Part shown: piece by piece, positions 22,432 through 31,233 of the stretch | Layout of the letters: every line of letters starts with the position of its first letter | Numbering within the stretch: the stretch's first letter is position 1 | Assembly: GCA_900751695.1 (NCBI GenBank) | Contig: CAADSS010000025.1 | Span: forward strand, 1-38,084 | From: an uncultured Collinsella sp. | GTDB lineage: Bacteria; Actinomycetota; Coriobacteriia; Coriobacteriales; Coriobacteriaceae | Length of the DNA stretch: 38,084 nt | Direction: 5' to 3' | Made by a program: the position numbers and the translations under genes | The notes under the pieces: generated by a model | Seen by the model: only the letters and a program-made list of their open reading frames with translations | What the model was told of the DNA's origin: nothing | Databases searched by the model: none

Positions 22432-25236
22432 GTGAGAGCTTCCGCTGTCCTTCGTTCAGTTATATATCGCACCTTGGCCGTCGCGCTTGCCGTGCTCGCC
22501 GTACTGAGCACCATCATGCCCGCCCCCGCCTATGCCGCCAATACCGATCAGCAGGTCAAAACGGTCCGCGTTGGTTGGCTTGTCAACAACGAGGGCTTCC
22601 AGGACGGCACCCCCGGCGAGCGTCTCTCGGGATGGGGTTACGAGTACCTCCAGACCCTCTCGTACTACACACCCGGCTGGCAGTACGAATACGTCTCCGG
22701 CACCTTCGCCGAGCTTATGGACATGCTCGAGGCGGGCGAGATCGACCTCATGCCCAACATCTCCTACTCCGAGGAACGCGCCCAAAAGCTGCTCTTTTCC
22801 TCGAACCCCGAGGGCACCGAGCGCTACTACATCTATGCCAGGCCCGAGCGCGACGATCTGGCCAAGGGTGACCCCCAAGCGCTCCAAGGCCTTACCATCG
22901 GCTGCAACCCCGACGTTATGCAAACCTTCGTTGGCCAGCAGTGGCTCGCCAACGAAGGCATTACCTGCACCTATAAAGAAATCGACACTGGCGGTGCCCT
23001 CTTTGACGCACTCGCAAACAACGAGGTCGATGCCATCATCATGAACGACACGACCTCGTCGCCCAGCGCCTCCCCCATGTTCTACATTGGTTCGAGCGAC
23101 TACTATTTTGCCGTCCCCAAAAGCCACCCCGACCTGATGGACGACATCAATGCCGCTATGTCGGCAATCGCCCGCGTCAACCCACGCTATAACGACGAAG
23201 TCAAATCTAGCTACTCGACCCAAAACAGCGGTTCATCATCGCTCAACGGCCCCGAATGTTCCTGGCTCAAAGCAAACAACAACGCCATCACGCTCGGCTA
23301 CATTACGGGCAAACTCCCCTACTGCAACGAGGACGAAGACGGCGAAATGGAAGGCTCGCTCGCATCGCTTGCGACGACGCTGCACGATAAATTTGGCATT
23401 ACGGTCAAAACCGTCGCCTTTGATAGCTACAAGATGATGTCAAAGGCCCTGTCAAAGGGAAGCATAGACGTTGCGCTGCCGGTATACCGAGATTACTGGT
23501 TTGCCGAGCAAACAGGCGTTGTGCAGTCGGTATCGTTGGGGACCATATCCCTCACCGCCATCCACACCGGCAGCAACCTGAACAAAGACCTTCAGAACAT
23601 CGCCTGTACCAAATCATCGTTTGTCAACAAAAATGCACTTGAAAGTCTGTTCCCCACAGCAACCGTAACCGAATACCAATCCGACGATGAAGCGTTCGAC
23701 GCCCTCAGGAAGGGAACGGCGCACTGCATCGTCGCTCCCAGTTCACGCGTAAAAACCATCGGTGACCGTTACGATCTCGAGGACTGCGAGACGACCGAGC
23801 TCCCTGACACCTGTGAGCTCTCGTGCTGGATTTCGCGCGGAAAACCCGAGCTGTTGGGAATCATCAACAAGGGCATCATCAATGCCGGAGAATCGCTCTC
23901 CGCAAGCAATTTCTCCTCCACGTCGTACACGGCCCAGGAATCCAACACGCTTCAATTCCTTTTTCGCAACCGCACCGCCATTGCAGCTACCCTCATCGGT
24001 ATGTTGTCGGTCGGCATCGTCCTGCTCATCTGGGCGCTCGTGCGCGCTCGAACCGAGCGCAAAAAAGCCGATGCCGCCAACGCCGCTAAGACGGCGTTCC
24101 TCACGCGCATGAGCCACGACATCCGCACGCCGCTCAACGGCATCCTGGGCCTTATCGAGATCGAGGAATTGAAGGAAGGCGATATGCAAGTCGCCCGCGA
24201 GAGCCGTGCCAAGGCGCGCGTTGCCGCCAATCACCAGCTCTCGCTGATCAACGACATCCTCGAGATGGGAAAAATCGAAGACCGCAAGCTAACACTGGAA
24301 CATGTGCCTTTTAACCTCAAAGAGCTCTGTGACGATACGCTGGTGCTGTGCAAGCTCCGCGCGTCCAGCAACGGCATCACAATGCAGGACAATAGTCTGC
24401 CGTACGCCACGGGGCCATACATGATCGGCAGTCCCACCCATATCCGACAGATCATGATCAACCTGTTAGACAACAGCATTAAGTACAACAAGCACGGCGG
24501 CTCCGTCACCTTTAGTTCAAAGACCAAGCCACTCGATAACGGGCGCGCGCTCTTTTGCTTTAGCGTTTCGGATACCGGCATTGGCATGGCTCCCGAGTTT
24601 TTAAAGCATATCTATGAGCCGTTTGCCCAAGAAGGAGACGATGCGCGCAGCAAGTTCCAAGGAACCGGCATGGGCATGCCAATCGTCAAGTCGCTTATTG
24701 AACTGATGGGCGGCACCATCGAAGTCACCAGCGAACTCCATGTGGGCACCACGTTCTACGTGGAAATTCCGCTCGATATCGACAAGAACCCCCGGGCGCG
24801 GGCGAATACGGTCGAGAGGGCGCTCGACTGCTCGCTCGCCGACATGAACGTGCTGCTCGCCGAAGACAACGAATTGAATGCCGAGATTGCACAGACGCTG
24901 CTAGAATCCGAGGGCGTCGTGGTCACCCGCGCCGTCAACGGCAACGAAGTCGTCGATCTGTACCTGTCTCATCCCGCCGGCAGCTTCGATGCGATCCTGA
25001 TGGACATTATGATGCCGGACATGGACGGCTACGAGGCAACCCGCGCGATTCGCCTGAGCGAGAAGGTCGATGCAGCCGATATCTCCATCATCGCGCTCAC
25101 CGCCAATGCCTTTGCCGAGGACGCCAAGGCGGCACACGACGCCGGCATGAACGCCCATCTGTCCAAACCGCTCGACTTTAACAAGCTCAAAAACATACTC
25201 GCCCGCATCAAGAAAAACGGATCCGTTTCGCTATAG
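22432..25236 (+). CDS. Hybrid histidine kinase with two periplasmic-binding-type sensor domains (BvgS/EvgS-like)
   Basis: A 934-residue membrane kinase. A signal peptide ends near residue 36 (APAYA). Two SBP-type (bac_3, Venus flytrap) domains follow, about 45-270 (VKTVRVGWLVNNEGF) and 284-500 (ITLGYITGKLPYC). A transmembrane helix lies at about 515-537. The H-box SHDIRTPLNG has phospho-acceptor His562; N-box NLLDNSIKYN, DTGIGM and GTGMGMPIVKSL form the ATPase domain. A receiver domain starts at 806 (NVLLAEDNELNAEI) with Asp858 in ILMDIMMPDMDG. There is no HPt domain, unlike EvgS and BvgS. Start GTG 22432 has TAGGA six bases upstream; TTG 22426 is less likely. No partner response regulator is encoded nearby. 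The ligand is unknown; amino acids or other small solutes are typical for bac_3 domains. Confidence 0.9.
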   Translation: MRASAVLRSVIYRTLAVALAVLAVLSTIMPAPAYAANTDQQVKTVRVGWLVNNEGFQDGTPGERLSGWGYEYLQTLSYYTPGWQYEYVSGTFAELMDMLEAGEIDLMPNISYSEERAQKLLFSSNPEGTERYYIYARPERDDLAKGDPQALQGLTIGCNPDVMQTFVGQQWLANEGITCTYKEIDTGGALFDALANNEVDAIIMNDTTSSPSASPMFYIGSSDYYFAVPKSHPDLMDDINAAMSAIARVNPRYNDEVKSSYSTQNSGSSSLNGPECSWLKANNNAITLGYITGKLPYCNEDEDGEMEGSLASLATTLHDKFGITVKTVAFDSYKMMSKALSKGSIDVALPVYRDYWFAEQTGVVQSVSLGTISLTAIHTGSNLNKDLQNIACTKSSFVNKNALESLFPTATVTEYQSDDEAFDALRKGTAHCIVAPSSRVKTIGDRYDLEDCETTELPDTCELSCWISRGKPELLGIINKGIINAGESLSASNFSSTSYTAQESNTLQFLFRNRTAIAATLIGMLSVGIVLLIWALVRARTERKKADAANAAKTAFLTRMSHDIRTPLNGILGLIEIEELKEGDMQVARESRAKARVAANHQLSLINDILEMGKIEDRKLTLEHVPFNLKELCDDTLVLCKLRASSNGITMQDNSLPYATGPYMIGSPTHIRQIMINLLDNSIKYNKHGGSVTFSSKTKPLDNGRALFCFSVSDTGIGMAPEFLKHIYEPFAQEGDDARSKFQGTGMGMPIVKSLIELMGGTIEVTSELHVGTTFYVEIPLDIDKNPRARANTVERALDCSLADMNVLLAEDNELNAEIAQTLLESEGVVVTRAVNGNEVVDLYLSHPAGSFDAILMDIMMPDMDGYEATRAIRLSEKVDAADISIIALTANAFAEDAKAAHDAGMNAHLSKPLDFNKLKNILARIKKNGSVSL

Positions 25237-25276
25237 TTTTTGCAGCAACCACGCACGACCAGAAAGGAAGCCAACG

Positions 25277-25756
25277 ATGTTTAGGCCCTTACGTCGAAAG
25301 AAACGCGCCATCACCGACGAGGAAGCGCGTAAACTGCTCGCCACCTGCAAGCGCGGCGTCTTTGCCGTCAACGGTGACGATGGCTACCCGTACGCCATTC
25401 CCGTCAACTACTTCTTTGACGCCGAGCACGACAAGATTTATTTCCATGGCGCCAAAGCCGGCCACAAGGTCGACGCACTCAAGCGCGATGACAAGGTCTG
25501 CTTTACCGTTTACGGCAACGAGTGGTACCAGGACGGCGACTGGGCTCCCTACGTTATGAGCACCGTCGTCTTTGGCCGTTGTCGCCTGGCGAATGACACC
25601 CCCGCGTTTATCGAGGACAAAGTCCGCCAGCTCGCCCTTAAGTACTACCCTTCTGCCGAAGAAGTCGAAGAGGAAATCGCCAAGGACATTAAGGGCGTCC
25701 AGCTCTACGAGATTACGATTGAGCATCTTTGCGGTAAGCAGATTCAAGAAAAGTAA
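25277..25756 (+). CDS. PPOx-fold flavin-binding protein (NimA-like)
   Basis: A 159-residue member of the pyridoxamine 5'-phosphate oxidase-like split-barrel superfamily. The start MFRPLRRKKRAITDEEARKLLATC and the block GVFAVNGDDGYPYAIPVNYFF, followed by IYFHGAKAGHKVDALKRDDKVCFTVYG, match the FMN-binding group that includes the NimA nitroimidazole reductases. Members use flavin or, in some cases, F420 or heme; the cofactor here is likely FMN but not proven. ATG 25277 has AAAGGAAG upstream and lies 40 bp after the kinase gene, so it may be in the same transcript. It is not a classical PdxH, since it lacks the length and C-terminal signature. Confidence 0.85.
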   Translation: MFRPLRRKKRAITDEEARKLLATCKRGVFAVNGDDGYPYAIPVNYFFDAEHDKIYFHGAKAGHKVDALKRDDKVCFTVYGNEWYQDGDWAPYVMSTVVFGRCRLANDTPAFIEDKVRQLALKYYPSAEEVEEEIAKDIKGVQLYEITIEHLCGKQIQEK

Positions 25757-25783
25757 GCCCCTCAGCAGGCCTCATCAATAACA

Positions 25784-25823
25784 ATATGGCCCAGTTCCAA
25801 CCCACCTTGGAACCGGGCCATAT
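25784..25823. terminator. Shared terminator between convergent genes
   Basis: A 17-bp stem with one mismatch (25784-25800 with 25807-25823, arms ATATGGCCCAGTTCCAA) and a 6-nt loop. It ends both the PPOx gene and the minus-strand kinase gene, whose stop codon is at 25826-25828. Confidence 0.8.
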
Positions 25824-25825
25824 GC

Positions 25826-27733
25826 TTATGAAGCGTCGGCGGCGATGTGCGCTAGCGCCTCGACGAGCTCTTGCGAGCTCACAGGTTTGCTCAGGTGCGC
25901 GTTCATGCCCGCCTCACGCGAAAGCCTACGGTCGTCGGCAAAGGCGTTGGCACTCACGGCGATAATCGGCGTGGTCGCGGCATCCTCGCGATCGAGTGCT
26001 CGAATCTGACGCGTGGCCTCAAGGCCATCGATGCCAGGCATCATGATGTCCATCAACACCACGTCGTACTCGTGCGGTGCGCTCGCGGTAAACATCTCGA
26101 CGGCAGACTCACCATCCTTAGCATGCGTCACGATGGCACCGGCACGGCTGAGCGTAAACTGCGCGATCTCGGCATTCAGATCGTTATCCTCTACGAGCAA
26201 AACGCGCAAGCCCTGGAGCGCATCGCCGTCTCCCGCATCCGCGGGAACTGCCTGAGGAATCTCGGAGCGGTCGCACTTCTCGAACGGCAGGCGAATGGTA
26301 AACGTCGTCCCCTGCCCCAAGACACTCGTAAAGCTCATGGTTCCGCCCATAAGCTCGACCAGCTGTTTTGCGATAGGCGCGCCCAGGCCAGTTCCCGATG
26401 AGGCACCTTCCACCTGCTGTTCCTCGCGACAAAACGGCTCGTAGAGGTGCTGTTGGAACTCCTCGCTCATGCCAATACCGTTATCGGCGATCGTGTATTC
26501 ATAGACAGGGACGCCATCTACTGGCTCCACCTCGCGGCACACCAGGCGAACATAGCCGCCCTGGCGGTTGTACTTGACGGCATTGCCGGCAATATTGAGC
26601 AACAAGCGCTTGAGGTGCGTCACGCTCACCCGCGTATAGGGATGATCAAGCGTCTGCTGGTCGCAGATAATTGTCACCAGACGCTCCTCGGCCTGGCGCT
26701 CCAGAATATCGCGCACCTCGTGGTTGAGGGTCACCAAGTTTGTGGGAACAAGCTCCAGATCGATCTGCCCGCTCTCCAGGCGACTCATATCTAGGGCCTC
26801 GTTGGCAAGGTCGAGCAGCAGTCCCGATGCCGTCCAGATCTTTGAGCGGCACTCGGTCTGCTTTTGCAGATCGTCCGCATTGGCATCGCCGACCTCGACC
26901 ATGCCGCGAATGCCGTTGATGGGCGTGCGCAGATCGTGGCTCATGCGACGCAAAAACTCCGTCTTTGCCGAGTTGGCAGATGAAGCCTCACGCGCTGCCT
27001 TAGCCAGTCTGTCACCATAGTCGCGCTCCTGCTGCAGCAAGTCCGTCAAACGTCGACGATCAGCGCGGCGGCGCACCATCACAACAACGGCTATAACACC
27101 GCTGTAGAGCACCAGCACGCCGGCAGCAACAGCTGCGACGACCTCAAAGTAGCGCTGTGCCGAGGCATAGGTGTACACGTAGAACCCGCGCGCTTTTCCA
27201 AATGTGCCCAAATACCACTCGCCGCTGGCGTTGACCAGTCGGACTTTGCCGGGCAGGCATCGATCCTTAATACCGTCGACAATAAAGACATCCGTTGCAG
27301 GCAGATTGAATACGCCCAATATGGTGGGTTCAACGGCATTGGTCGCAACGACCTTGCCATCGCTTTCGATCACGATATTGCCACTGTCGATGGTCTCATA
27401 ACCACCGAGCAAGCTCTGCAGTTTGAGCGTATTGCTTGCAACTGCCTTCGCGCTCTGATGCCTGACCGCGATAACGATGCCCTCGCCATCTTGCCGGGTC
27501 ACGCAACCAATGTCTGCAACCGAATCATCCGAAAGCGTAATGCGGGCGGTATAGGACTTAAGCGGATGGGCTGCCACCTCCAGCACGGGTGCTTCCTTGA
27601 GATACGCAGCGAGCGACTCGTAGCCCACGCCATCCGTCGAGGACTCGGACACCAAATTGCCCGATGCGTCCGTCACGATCAGTGCGCTCACGTTGAACTG
27701 GTCGGCATATTGCTCCAGCATGGCGTTATCCAC
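25826..27733 (-). CDS. Hybrid histidine kinase, main part after a frameshift
   Basis: A 635-residue open frame holding most of a sensor kinase: extracytoplasmic domain (NVSALIVTDASGNLVSESS to GFYVYTYASAQRYF), transmembrane helix VVAAVAAGVLVLYSGVIAVVVMV, H-box MSHDLRTPINGIRG, N-box LLNIAGNAVKYN, DNGIGM and GTGLGAPIAKQLVELMGG, then a receiver domain (RVLLVEDNDLNAEIAQ) with Asp in VVLMDIMMPGIDG. The first transmembrane helix is missing from this frame; it is found in the overlapping frame 27688-28017. One missing base around 27730-27760 would join them into a gene of about 730 residues. The nominal start GTG 27733 has GGAGG about 10 nt upstream, so independent initiation cannot be excluded. Kinase and receiver resemble the dual-sensor kinase at 22432, suggesting a shared ancestor. 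Confidence 0.8.
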   Translation of the reverse strand: MDNAMLEQYADQFNVSALIVTDASGNLVSESSTDGVGYESLAAYLKEAPVLEVAAHPLKSYTARITLSDDSVADIGCVTRQDGEGIVIAVRHQSAKAVASNTLKLQSLLGGYETIDSGNIVIESDGKVVATNAVEPTILGVFNLPATDVFIVDGIKDRCLPGKVRLVNASGEWYLGTFGKARGFYVYTYASAQRYFEVVAAVAAGVLVLYSGVIAVVVMVRRRADRRRLTDLLQQERDYGDRLAKAAREASSANSAKTEFLRRMSHDLRTPINGIRGMVEVGDANADDLQKQTECRSKIWTASGLLLDLANEALDMSRLESGQIDLELVPTNLVTLNHEVRDILERQAEERLVTIICDQQTLDHPYTRVSVTHLKRLLLNIAGNAVKYNRQGGYVRLVCREVEPVDGVPVYEYTIADNGIGMSEEFQQHLYEPFCREEQQVEGASSGTGLGAPIAKQLVELMGGTMSFTSVLGQGTTFTIRLPFEKCDRSEIPQAVPADAGDGDALQGLRVLLVEDNDLNAEIAQFTLSRAGAIVTHAKDGESAVEMFTASAPHEYDVVLMDIMMPGIDGLEATRQIRALDREDAATTPIIAVSANAFADDRRLSREAGMNAHLSKPVSSQELVEALAHIAADAS

Positions 27734-28017
27734 CGAACCGTCGCCTCCATATCGCGCGCTGTCTCTCCTGCGATCTCCATAACGCGAATCAGGTTTTTGG
27801 TCGAATAGGCGCTATTGAACGCATCGTATGAAAGGCTCTGCGTCGCCACGTAATCGACAACGTCGGCAAAACGCTGCTCGGCTTGGGCCGTCGTGTAACC
27901 GTAGCTCATCATGCCGGCAACAACCGAGAGCGCTATCCCCAGCAGAGCGACAAGGAGCCATGCCCCTGTCGAACGATTGCCCCGCTCCTCTACGGCGTGG
28001 TCGGGTGCATCGATCAT
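27688..28017 (-). pseudogene. N-terminal fragment of the frameshifted sensor kinase
   Basis: A 109-residue frame starting at 28017 with a cytoplasmic leader (MIDAPDHAVEERGNRSTGA), one transmembrane helix WLLVALLGIALSVVAGMMSYGYTT and a helical extracytoplasmic stretch (AEQRFADVVDYVATQSLSYDAF to GETARDMEATVRW) typical of the start of a membrane sensor. After that it reads into unrelated residues (ITPCWSNMPTSST) and stops, while the neighbouring frame continues sensibly (DNAMLEQYADQFNVSALIV). It overlaps the upstream binding-protein gene by 4 bp (ATGA), so it is the true start of the kinase gene. The break may be a genuine mutation, a sequencing error or, less likely, programmed frameshifting. 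Confidence 0.7.
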
Positions 28018-28883
28018 GACAGGCCCTCCATATTCAAAAATGGCGAAGGGCCATCGAAGTACTTTGACACCAGGCGTTCCATGGTGCCATCGGCAAGCAT
28101 TTCTTGGTAGGCATGAGTGAGCTTGACGTCGATGCCGCGCATATCGTTGATATCGAAAGCGGTGCCCAAACCAACCTCTAGCAGCGGCTCATCCAAAATG
28201 CGATACGTTACGCCATAGTCTTTTTCGTAGGTGAGCAGCAAGGACTCATGCGCGGCGATGGCGTCGACCAGGCCTTCGACGAGCGCCGGGTTCAGGCATG
28301 AACGGTCCGAAAAGCAGTAGAGTTCCTTGATCTGCGGAACGCTTTCATTTGTGCGATTGAGCAAAATGCCCTCGGGCTTGGTGGTGGACTGAACCGCCAC
28401 GATCTTATCCTCAAGATCGGCAAGCGTGTAGATATCGCTCTGGGGATCGACCGCGACCACCTGGCGGCTCGCAAGGTACGGGCCGGCCCAACGATACTCG
28501 TTTTCGCGACCCGTCATGCTAAAGCTACCCATGACACAATCGAGCTCGCCGCTCGCCAGCAGTTCTTTCTTCTTTTCCCAGTCGATCAGCTGGTATTTTG
28601 GCTTGTAACCAATGCGGGCCAACGCCTCGGTCAATATCTCGACATCCAGGCCAACAATATCGCCGTACTCGTCGGTATACACAAACGGTGGGTAGAGATC
28701 GCTTCCGACGTTAAGCGTCTTAAGGTCGTCGTCTTTGGCCTGCGAGGCATCCAGACCTTCTAATGCAGACGTCGAGGCTCCGTCATTCGACCCGGAACAG
28801 CCGGCTATCGCTACGGCAAAGGCGCACGCCACCGCAAGCGCGACAAACAACGAAATGGCAACCGAGCGACGGGGTCTTTTCAT
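28014..28883 (-). CDS. Lipoprotein solute-binding protein, family 3
   Basis: A 289-residue extracellular binding protein of the bac_3 (amino-acid/polar solute) type. A lipoprotein signal has basic MKRPRR, a hydrophobic core and lipobox AIAGC with Cys29. The mature domain starts LKTLNVGSDLYPPFVYTDEYGDIVGLDVEILTEALARIGY and contains KYQLIDWEKKKELLASGELDCVMGSFSMTGRENEYRWAGPYL, typical of the family; the hinge and ligand-binding Arg/Asp are in place. No permease or ATPase is nearby. Its stop overlaps the start of the sensor kinase, so it more likely presents a ligand to that kinase than feeds a transporter. ATG 28883 has GGAG upstream. Confidence 0.88.
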   Translation of the reverse strand: MKRPRRSVAISLFVALAVACAFAVAIAGCSGSNDGASTSALEGLDASQAKDDDLKTLNVGSDLYPPFVYTDEYGDIVGLDVEILTEALARIGYKPKYQLIDWEKKKELLASGELDCVMGSFSMTGRENEYRWAGPYLASRQVVAVDPQSDIYTLADLEDKIVAVQSTTKPEGILLNRTNESVPQIKELYCFSDRSCLNPALVEGLVDAIAAHESLLLTYEKDYGVTYRILDEPLLEVGLGTAFDINDMRGIDVKLTHAYQEMLADGTMERLVSKYFDGPSPFLNMEGLS

Positions 28884-28976
28884 CGAGCTCCAGACGATCC
28901 TGTTTACAGACTGAAATGGTTAAAGATAATAGCAAACGAAACCACTCGAGTGCCCAATGGTTACAGACGTTCTACC

Positions 28977-29016
28977 ATGCGGGGCCTTCTAGCCGACTTG
29001 GCAGAAGGCCCCGCAT
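28977..29016 (-). terminator. Hairpin after the C-S lyase gene
   Basis: A perfect 14-bp stem (ATGCGGGGCCTTCT 28977-28990 with 29003-29016) and a 12-nt loop, just past the aminotransferase stop at 29028. No T-tract follows, but the stem is GC-rich and well placed. Confidence 0.6.
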
Positions 29017-29027
29017 GCAGCGTACAC

Positions 29028-30242
29028 TTACCGTGCATTAAAAACGTAGCGGTCCAGGCGGTCGCACGCTTCCCTCACGCGCGAAAGCGGCAGCGCCAGA
29101 TTCACGCGAATGTGGCAGGGCCCGTGGAACGGACGGCCATCCTGATACCCCACGCCCACGCGGGCGCCCTCGTCGAGCAGCCACTGAATATCACGGCCAT
29201 GCTCGCAACACCACTCGGTGCAGTCCAGAAACACCATGTACGTGCCCTGCGGACGCGAAAACGCGACGCCCTTCCAATGTTTTTCTGCATACGTGCAGAA
29301 GTACTCGATATTGCCGGCAAGCACCTGGTTGAGCTCGTCCACCCACTCGTAGCCCTGCGGCTGGTAGGCACCGATAAGCGCATGCATGGAGAGGACGTTC
29401 ATCTCGTTGTAGTGGGTCTTGTTGGACACGGCGCACACGCGGTCGCGCAGCGTCTCGTTATAGATGATGTGATAGCTGCCAACCAGACCCGCCAGGTTGA
29501 ACGTCTTGCTGGGCGCGTAGAGGGCAACCGTGCGCATGCGGGCATCCTCGCTCACCGACTGCGTCGGGATGTGCTTGTGCCCCGGCAGGATGATATCGGA
29601 CCAAATCTCGTCCGAGATCACTACGCAATCGTGCTGGCGATAGATGTCCATGGCGCGCTCGATCTCGTCGCGTTCCCATACGCGGCCGCAGGGATTGTGC
29701 GGCGAGCAGAACACCGCGGCATGGATGTGGTTTTGGGCGAGCTTGTGCTCCATGTCCTCAAAGTCCATACGCCACACGCCCTGGTCGTCGAGCTTAAGCG
29801 GGCTGTGGACAATGTGATAGCCCGCGGCCTCAATGGACTTGGTAAAGCCGATGTAGGTAGGGCTGTGGACCAGCACCGCATCGCCCGGCTGGACATACGC
29901 GCGCAGCGTCGACACGACGCCGCCCAGCACGCCGTTTTCGTAGCCGATATGTTCAGAGCTCAAACCTTCGACGCCATTGCGGCGATTCTGCCATTCGATG
30001 ATGCGATCGAAGTACTCAGCGCGCGGGTTAAAGTAGCCAAACATGGGGTGCTGGGCACGCTGAATGATGTGTTCCTGGACCGTGGGCACCGTGGCAAAAT
30101 TCATGTCGGCCACCCACATGGGGATGCGGTCGAAGCCCTCGTCGGGTGCGTTCGGAGCCATACCGGGGATCTCGCCCCAAGAGTCAACGGCGATGGAGTC
30201 CATGCCGTGGCGGTCGATGATTGAAGTGAAGTCGTATTTCAT
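29028..30242 (-). CDS. PatB/MalY-type PLP-dependent aminotransferase (C-S lyase)
   Basis: A 404-residue fold-type I PLP enzyme. The N terminus (MKYDFTSIIDRHGMDSIAVDSW, then IPMWVADMNFAT) is the MalY/PatB signature. SPHNPCGR (180-187) and D211-E-I-W bind the cofactor, and Lys246 in YAPSKTFNLAGL is the Schiff-base lysine. The C-terminal domain ends in the Arg-containing IRVNLALP that binds the substrate carboxylate. Members cleave cystathionine or cysteine S-conjugates to a thiol, pyruvate and ammonia. ATG 30242 has a GGGGG site upstream. It appears to be monocistronic. The exact substrate is inferred only at family level. Confidence 0.9.
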   Translation of the reverse strand: MKYDFTSIIDRHGMDSIAVDSWGEIPGMAPNAPDEGFDRIPMWVADMNFATVPTVQEHIIQRAQHPMFGYFNPRAEYFDRIIEWQNRRNGVEGLSSEHIGYENGVLGGVVSTLRAYVQPGDAVLVHSPTYIGFTKSIEAAGYHIVHSPLKLDDQGVWRMDFEDMEHKLAQNHIHAAVFCSPHNPCGRVWERDEIERAMDIYRQHDCVVISDEIWSDIILPGHKHIPTQSVSEDARMRTVALYAPSKTFNLAGLVGSYHIIYNETLRDRVCAVSNKTHYNEMNVLSMHALIGAYQPQGYEWVDELNQVLAGNIEYFCTYAEKHWKGVAFSRPQGTYMVFLDCTEWCCEHGRDIQWLLDEGARVGVGYQDGRPFHGPCHIRVNLALPLSRVREACDRLDRYVFNAR

Positions 30243-30354
30243 GCTGGACCCCCGTGCAAAGTAGACTGTTTCGATAGGCGCTATTGTCCACCAGCACGGG
30301 CGGTTTTGGCGCGGGGTTTGGCGCTTAATTTGACGGGTGCGGGCGAATGGCTGG

Positions 30355-31092
30355 TTAGTCTCGCGCGTCGTTGACGGCGACTACGGTTAGCTGGGTTTCA
30401 TCGACCGTAAACGATATGTCGAGCCCGGCGTAAGCCAAGTGGTAAATGCGGTTTGGCTCGTGCTTGCTGCCTGCGCGGCGTGGGTCTTGGCGAAGGACTT
30501 CGACCAAGCCGGGGAGCTTTGCGGGCGGGACCATATCCTGTAGCGCTTGCGGAAACTCAACATCGAGCTCTTGCCACGGAGCATCCTCAATCCAGCCGCC
30601 GGTCGCATCCGGGTGACAGTCCGCAAACGGAATGTAGGGCTTAATGTCGTAGATGGGCGTGCCGTCGCGCAGATCGGCCCCCAGCACATGGATGATGGGG
30701 CCATCGTCGGTGAGCTCAACGTGATCGAGCCTTACGCAGGTAAGTCCGATAGGATTGGGGCGAAACGGGCTGCGCGTGGCAAAGACGCCCACGCGCTCGG
30801 CTCCGCCCAGACGCGGCGGGCGCACAGTTTTCGACCACTTGGCATTGGTGCCGGACCTGTCCTGCGTCTTGGCATCGGCAGCTATGTCCTTAGCCGTGCC
30901 GCCGGGCGTTCCGTTTTCGAAGCGCCACAGCAGCCATAGGTGAGAGAAGGAGTCCAGGCCCTCAACCGCTGCGTTGGAGGCAAATTCCGGCTCAAAGACG
31001 ATGCGTCCCTGCAGATGAGGCGCCAAAAAGCTGTTGCGCGGAATGCCGAACTTCTGCGGCAGGTCGGTATGTATGTGTGCGATAGGTTCCAT
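30355..31092 (-). CDS. trmO: tRNA (N6-threonylcarbamoyladenosine(37)-N6)-methyltransferase TrmO
   Basis: A 245-residue member of the TrmO/VirR (UPF0066) family, which N6-methylates t6A37 in threonine tRNAs using SAM. The N terminus MEPIAHIHTDLPQKFGIPR and LQGRIVFEPEF match the family barrel. The signature RVGVFATRSPFRPNPIGLTCVRL is complete, followed by VLGADLRDGTPIYDIKPYIPFADC. A C-terminal extension (about 80 residues, with LPGLVEVLRQDPRRAGSKHEPNRIYHL) is the helper domain seen in the E. coli protein. ATG 31092 is used; ATG 31101 is equally possible since neither has a strong ribosome site. The open frame extends further upstream but that part overlaps the divergent regulator gene and is not coding. 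Confidence 0.88.
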   Translation of the reverse strand: MEPIAHIHTDLPQKFGIPRNSFLAPHLQGRIVFEPEFASNAAVEGLDSFSHLWLLWRFENGTPGGTAKDIAADAKTQDRSGTNAKWSKTVRPPRLGGAERVGVFATRSPFRPNPIGLTCVRLDHVELTDDGPIIHVLGADLRDGTPIYDIKPYIPFADCHPDATGGWIEDAPWQELDVEFPQALQDMVPPAKLPGLVEVLRQDPRRAGSKHEPNRIYHLAYAGLDISFTVDETQLTVVAVNDARD

Positions 31093-31159
31093 GCCGGTCA
31101 TTGTACGGCATGGAGGCGTGGGGCGTTGCGCGCAATTCTTCGCCGCGGTCCTCCGTCGT

Positions 31160-31203
31160 GCAACCAACGGTTGCTTGGAAGGGCACCTGCTGCCGCGTAT
31201 GCT
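31160..31203 (+). promoter_or_regulatory. Promoter and palindrome of the TipAS-type regulator
   Basis: TTGGAA (31175-31180), a 17-bp spacer and TATGCT (31198-31203) form a promoter for the regulator gene. Immediately upstream GCAACC-AAC-GGTTGC (31160-31174) is a 6-bp-arm palindrome and a candidate operator. Inference from spacing and symmetry. Confidence 0.4.
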
Positions 31204-31233
31204 TAAGCCATCAACCAGCAGAAAGGAGCCGCT

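Noticed and set aside
28014..28883. Calling the binding protein part of an amino-acid ABC importer
   Set aside because: No permease or ATPase gene is nearby, and the gene overlaps a sensor kinase instead.
28950..30224. A 424-residue open frame antisense to the C-S lyase gene
   Set aside because: It is a high-GC shadow of the aminotransferase; the opposite strand has PLP motifs in order.
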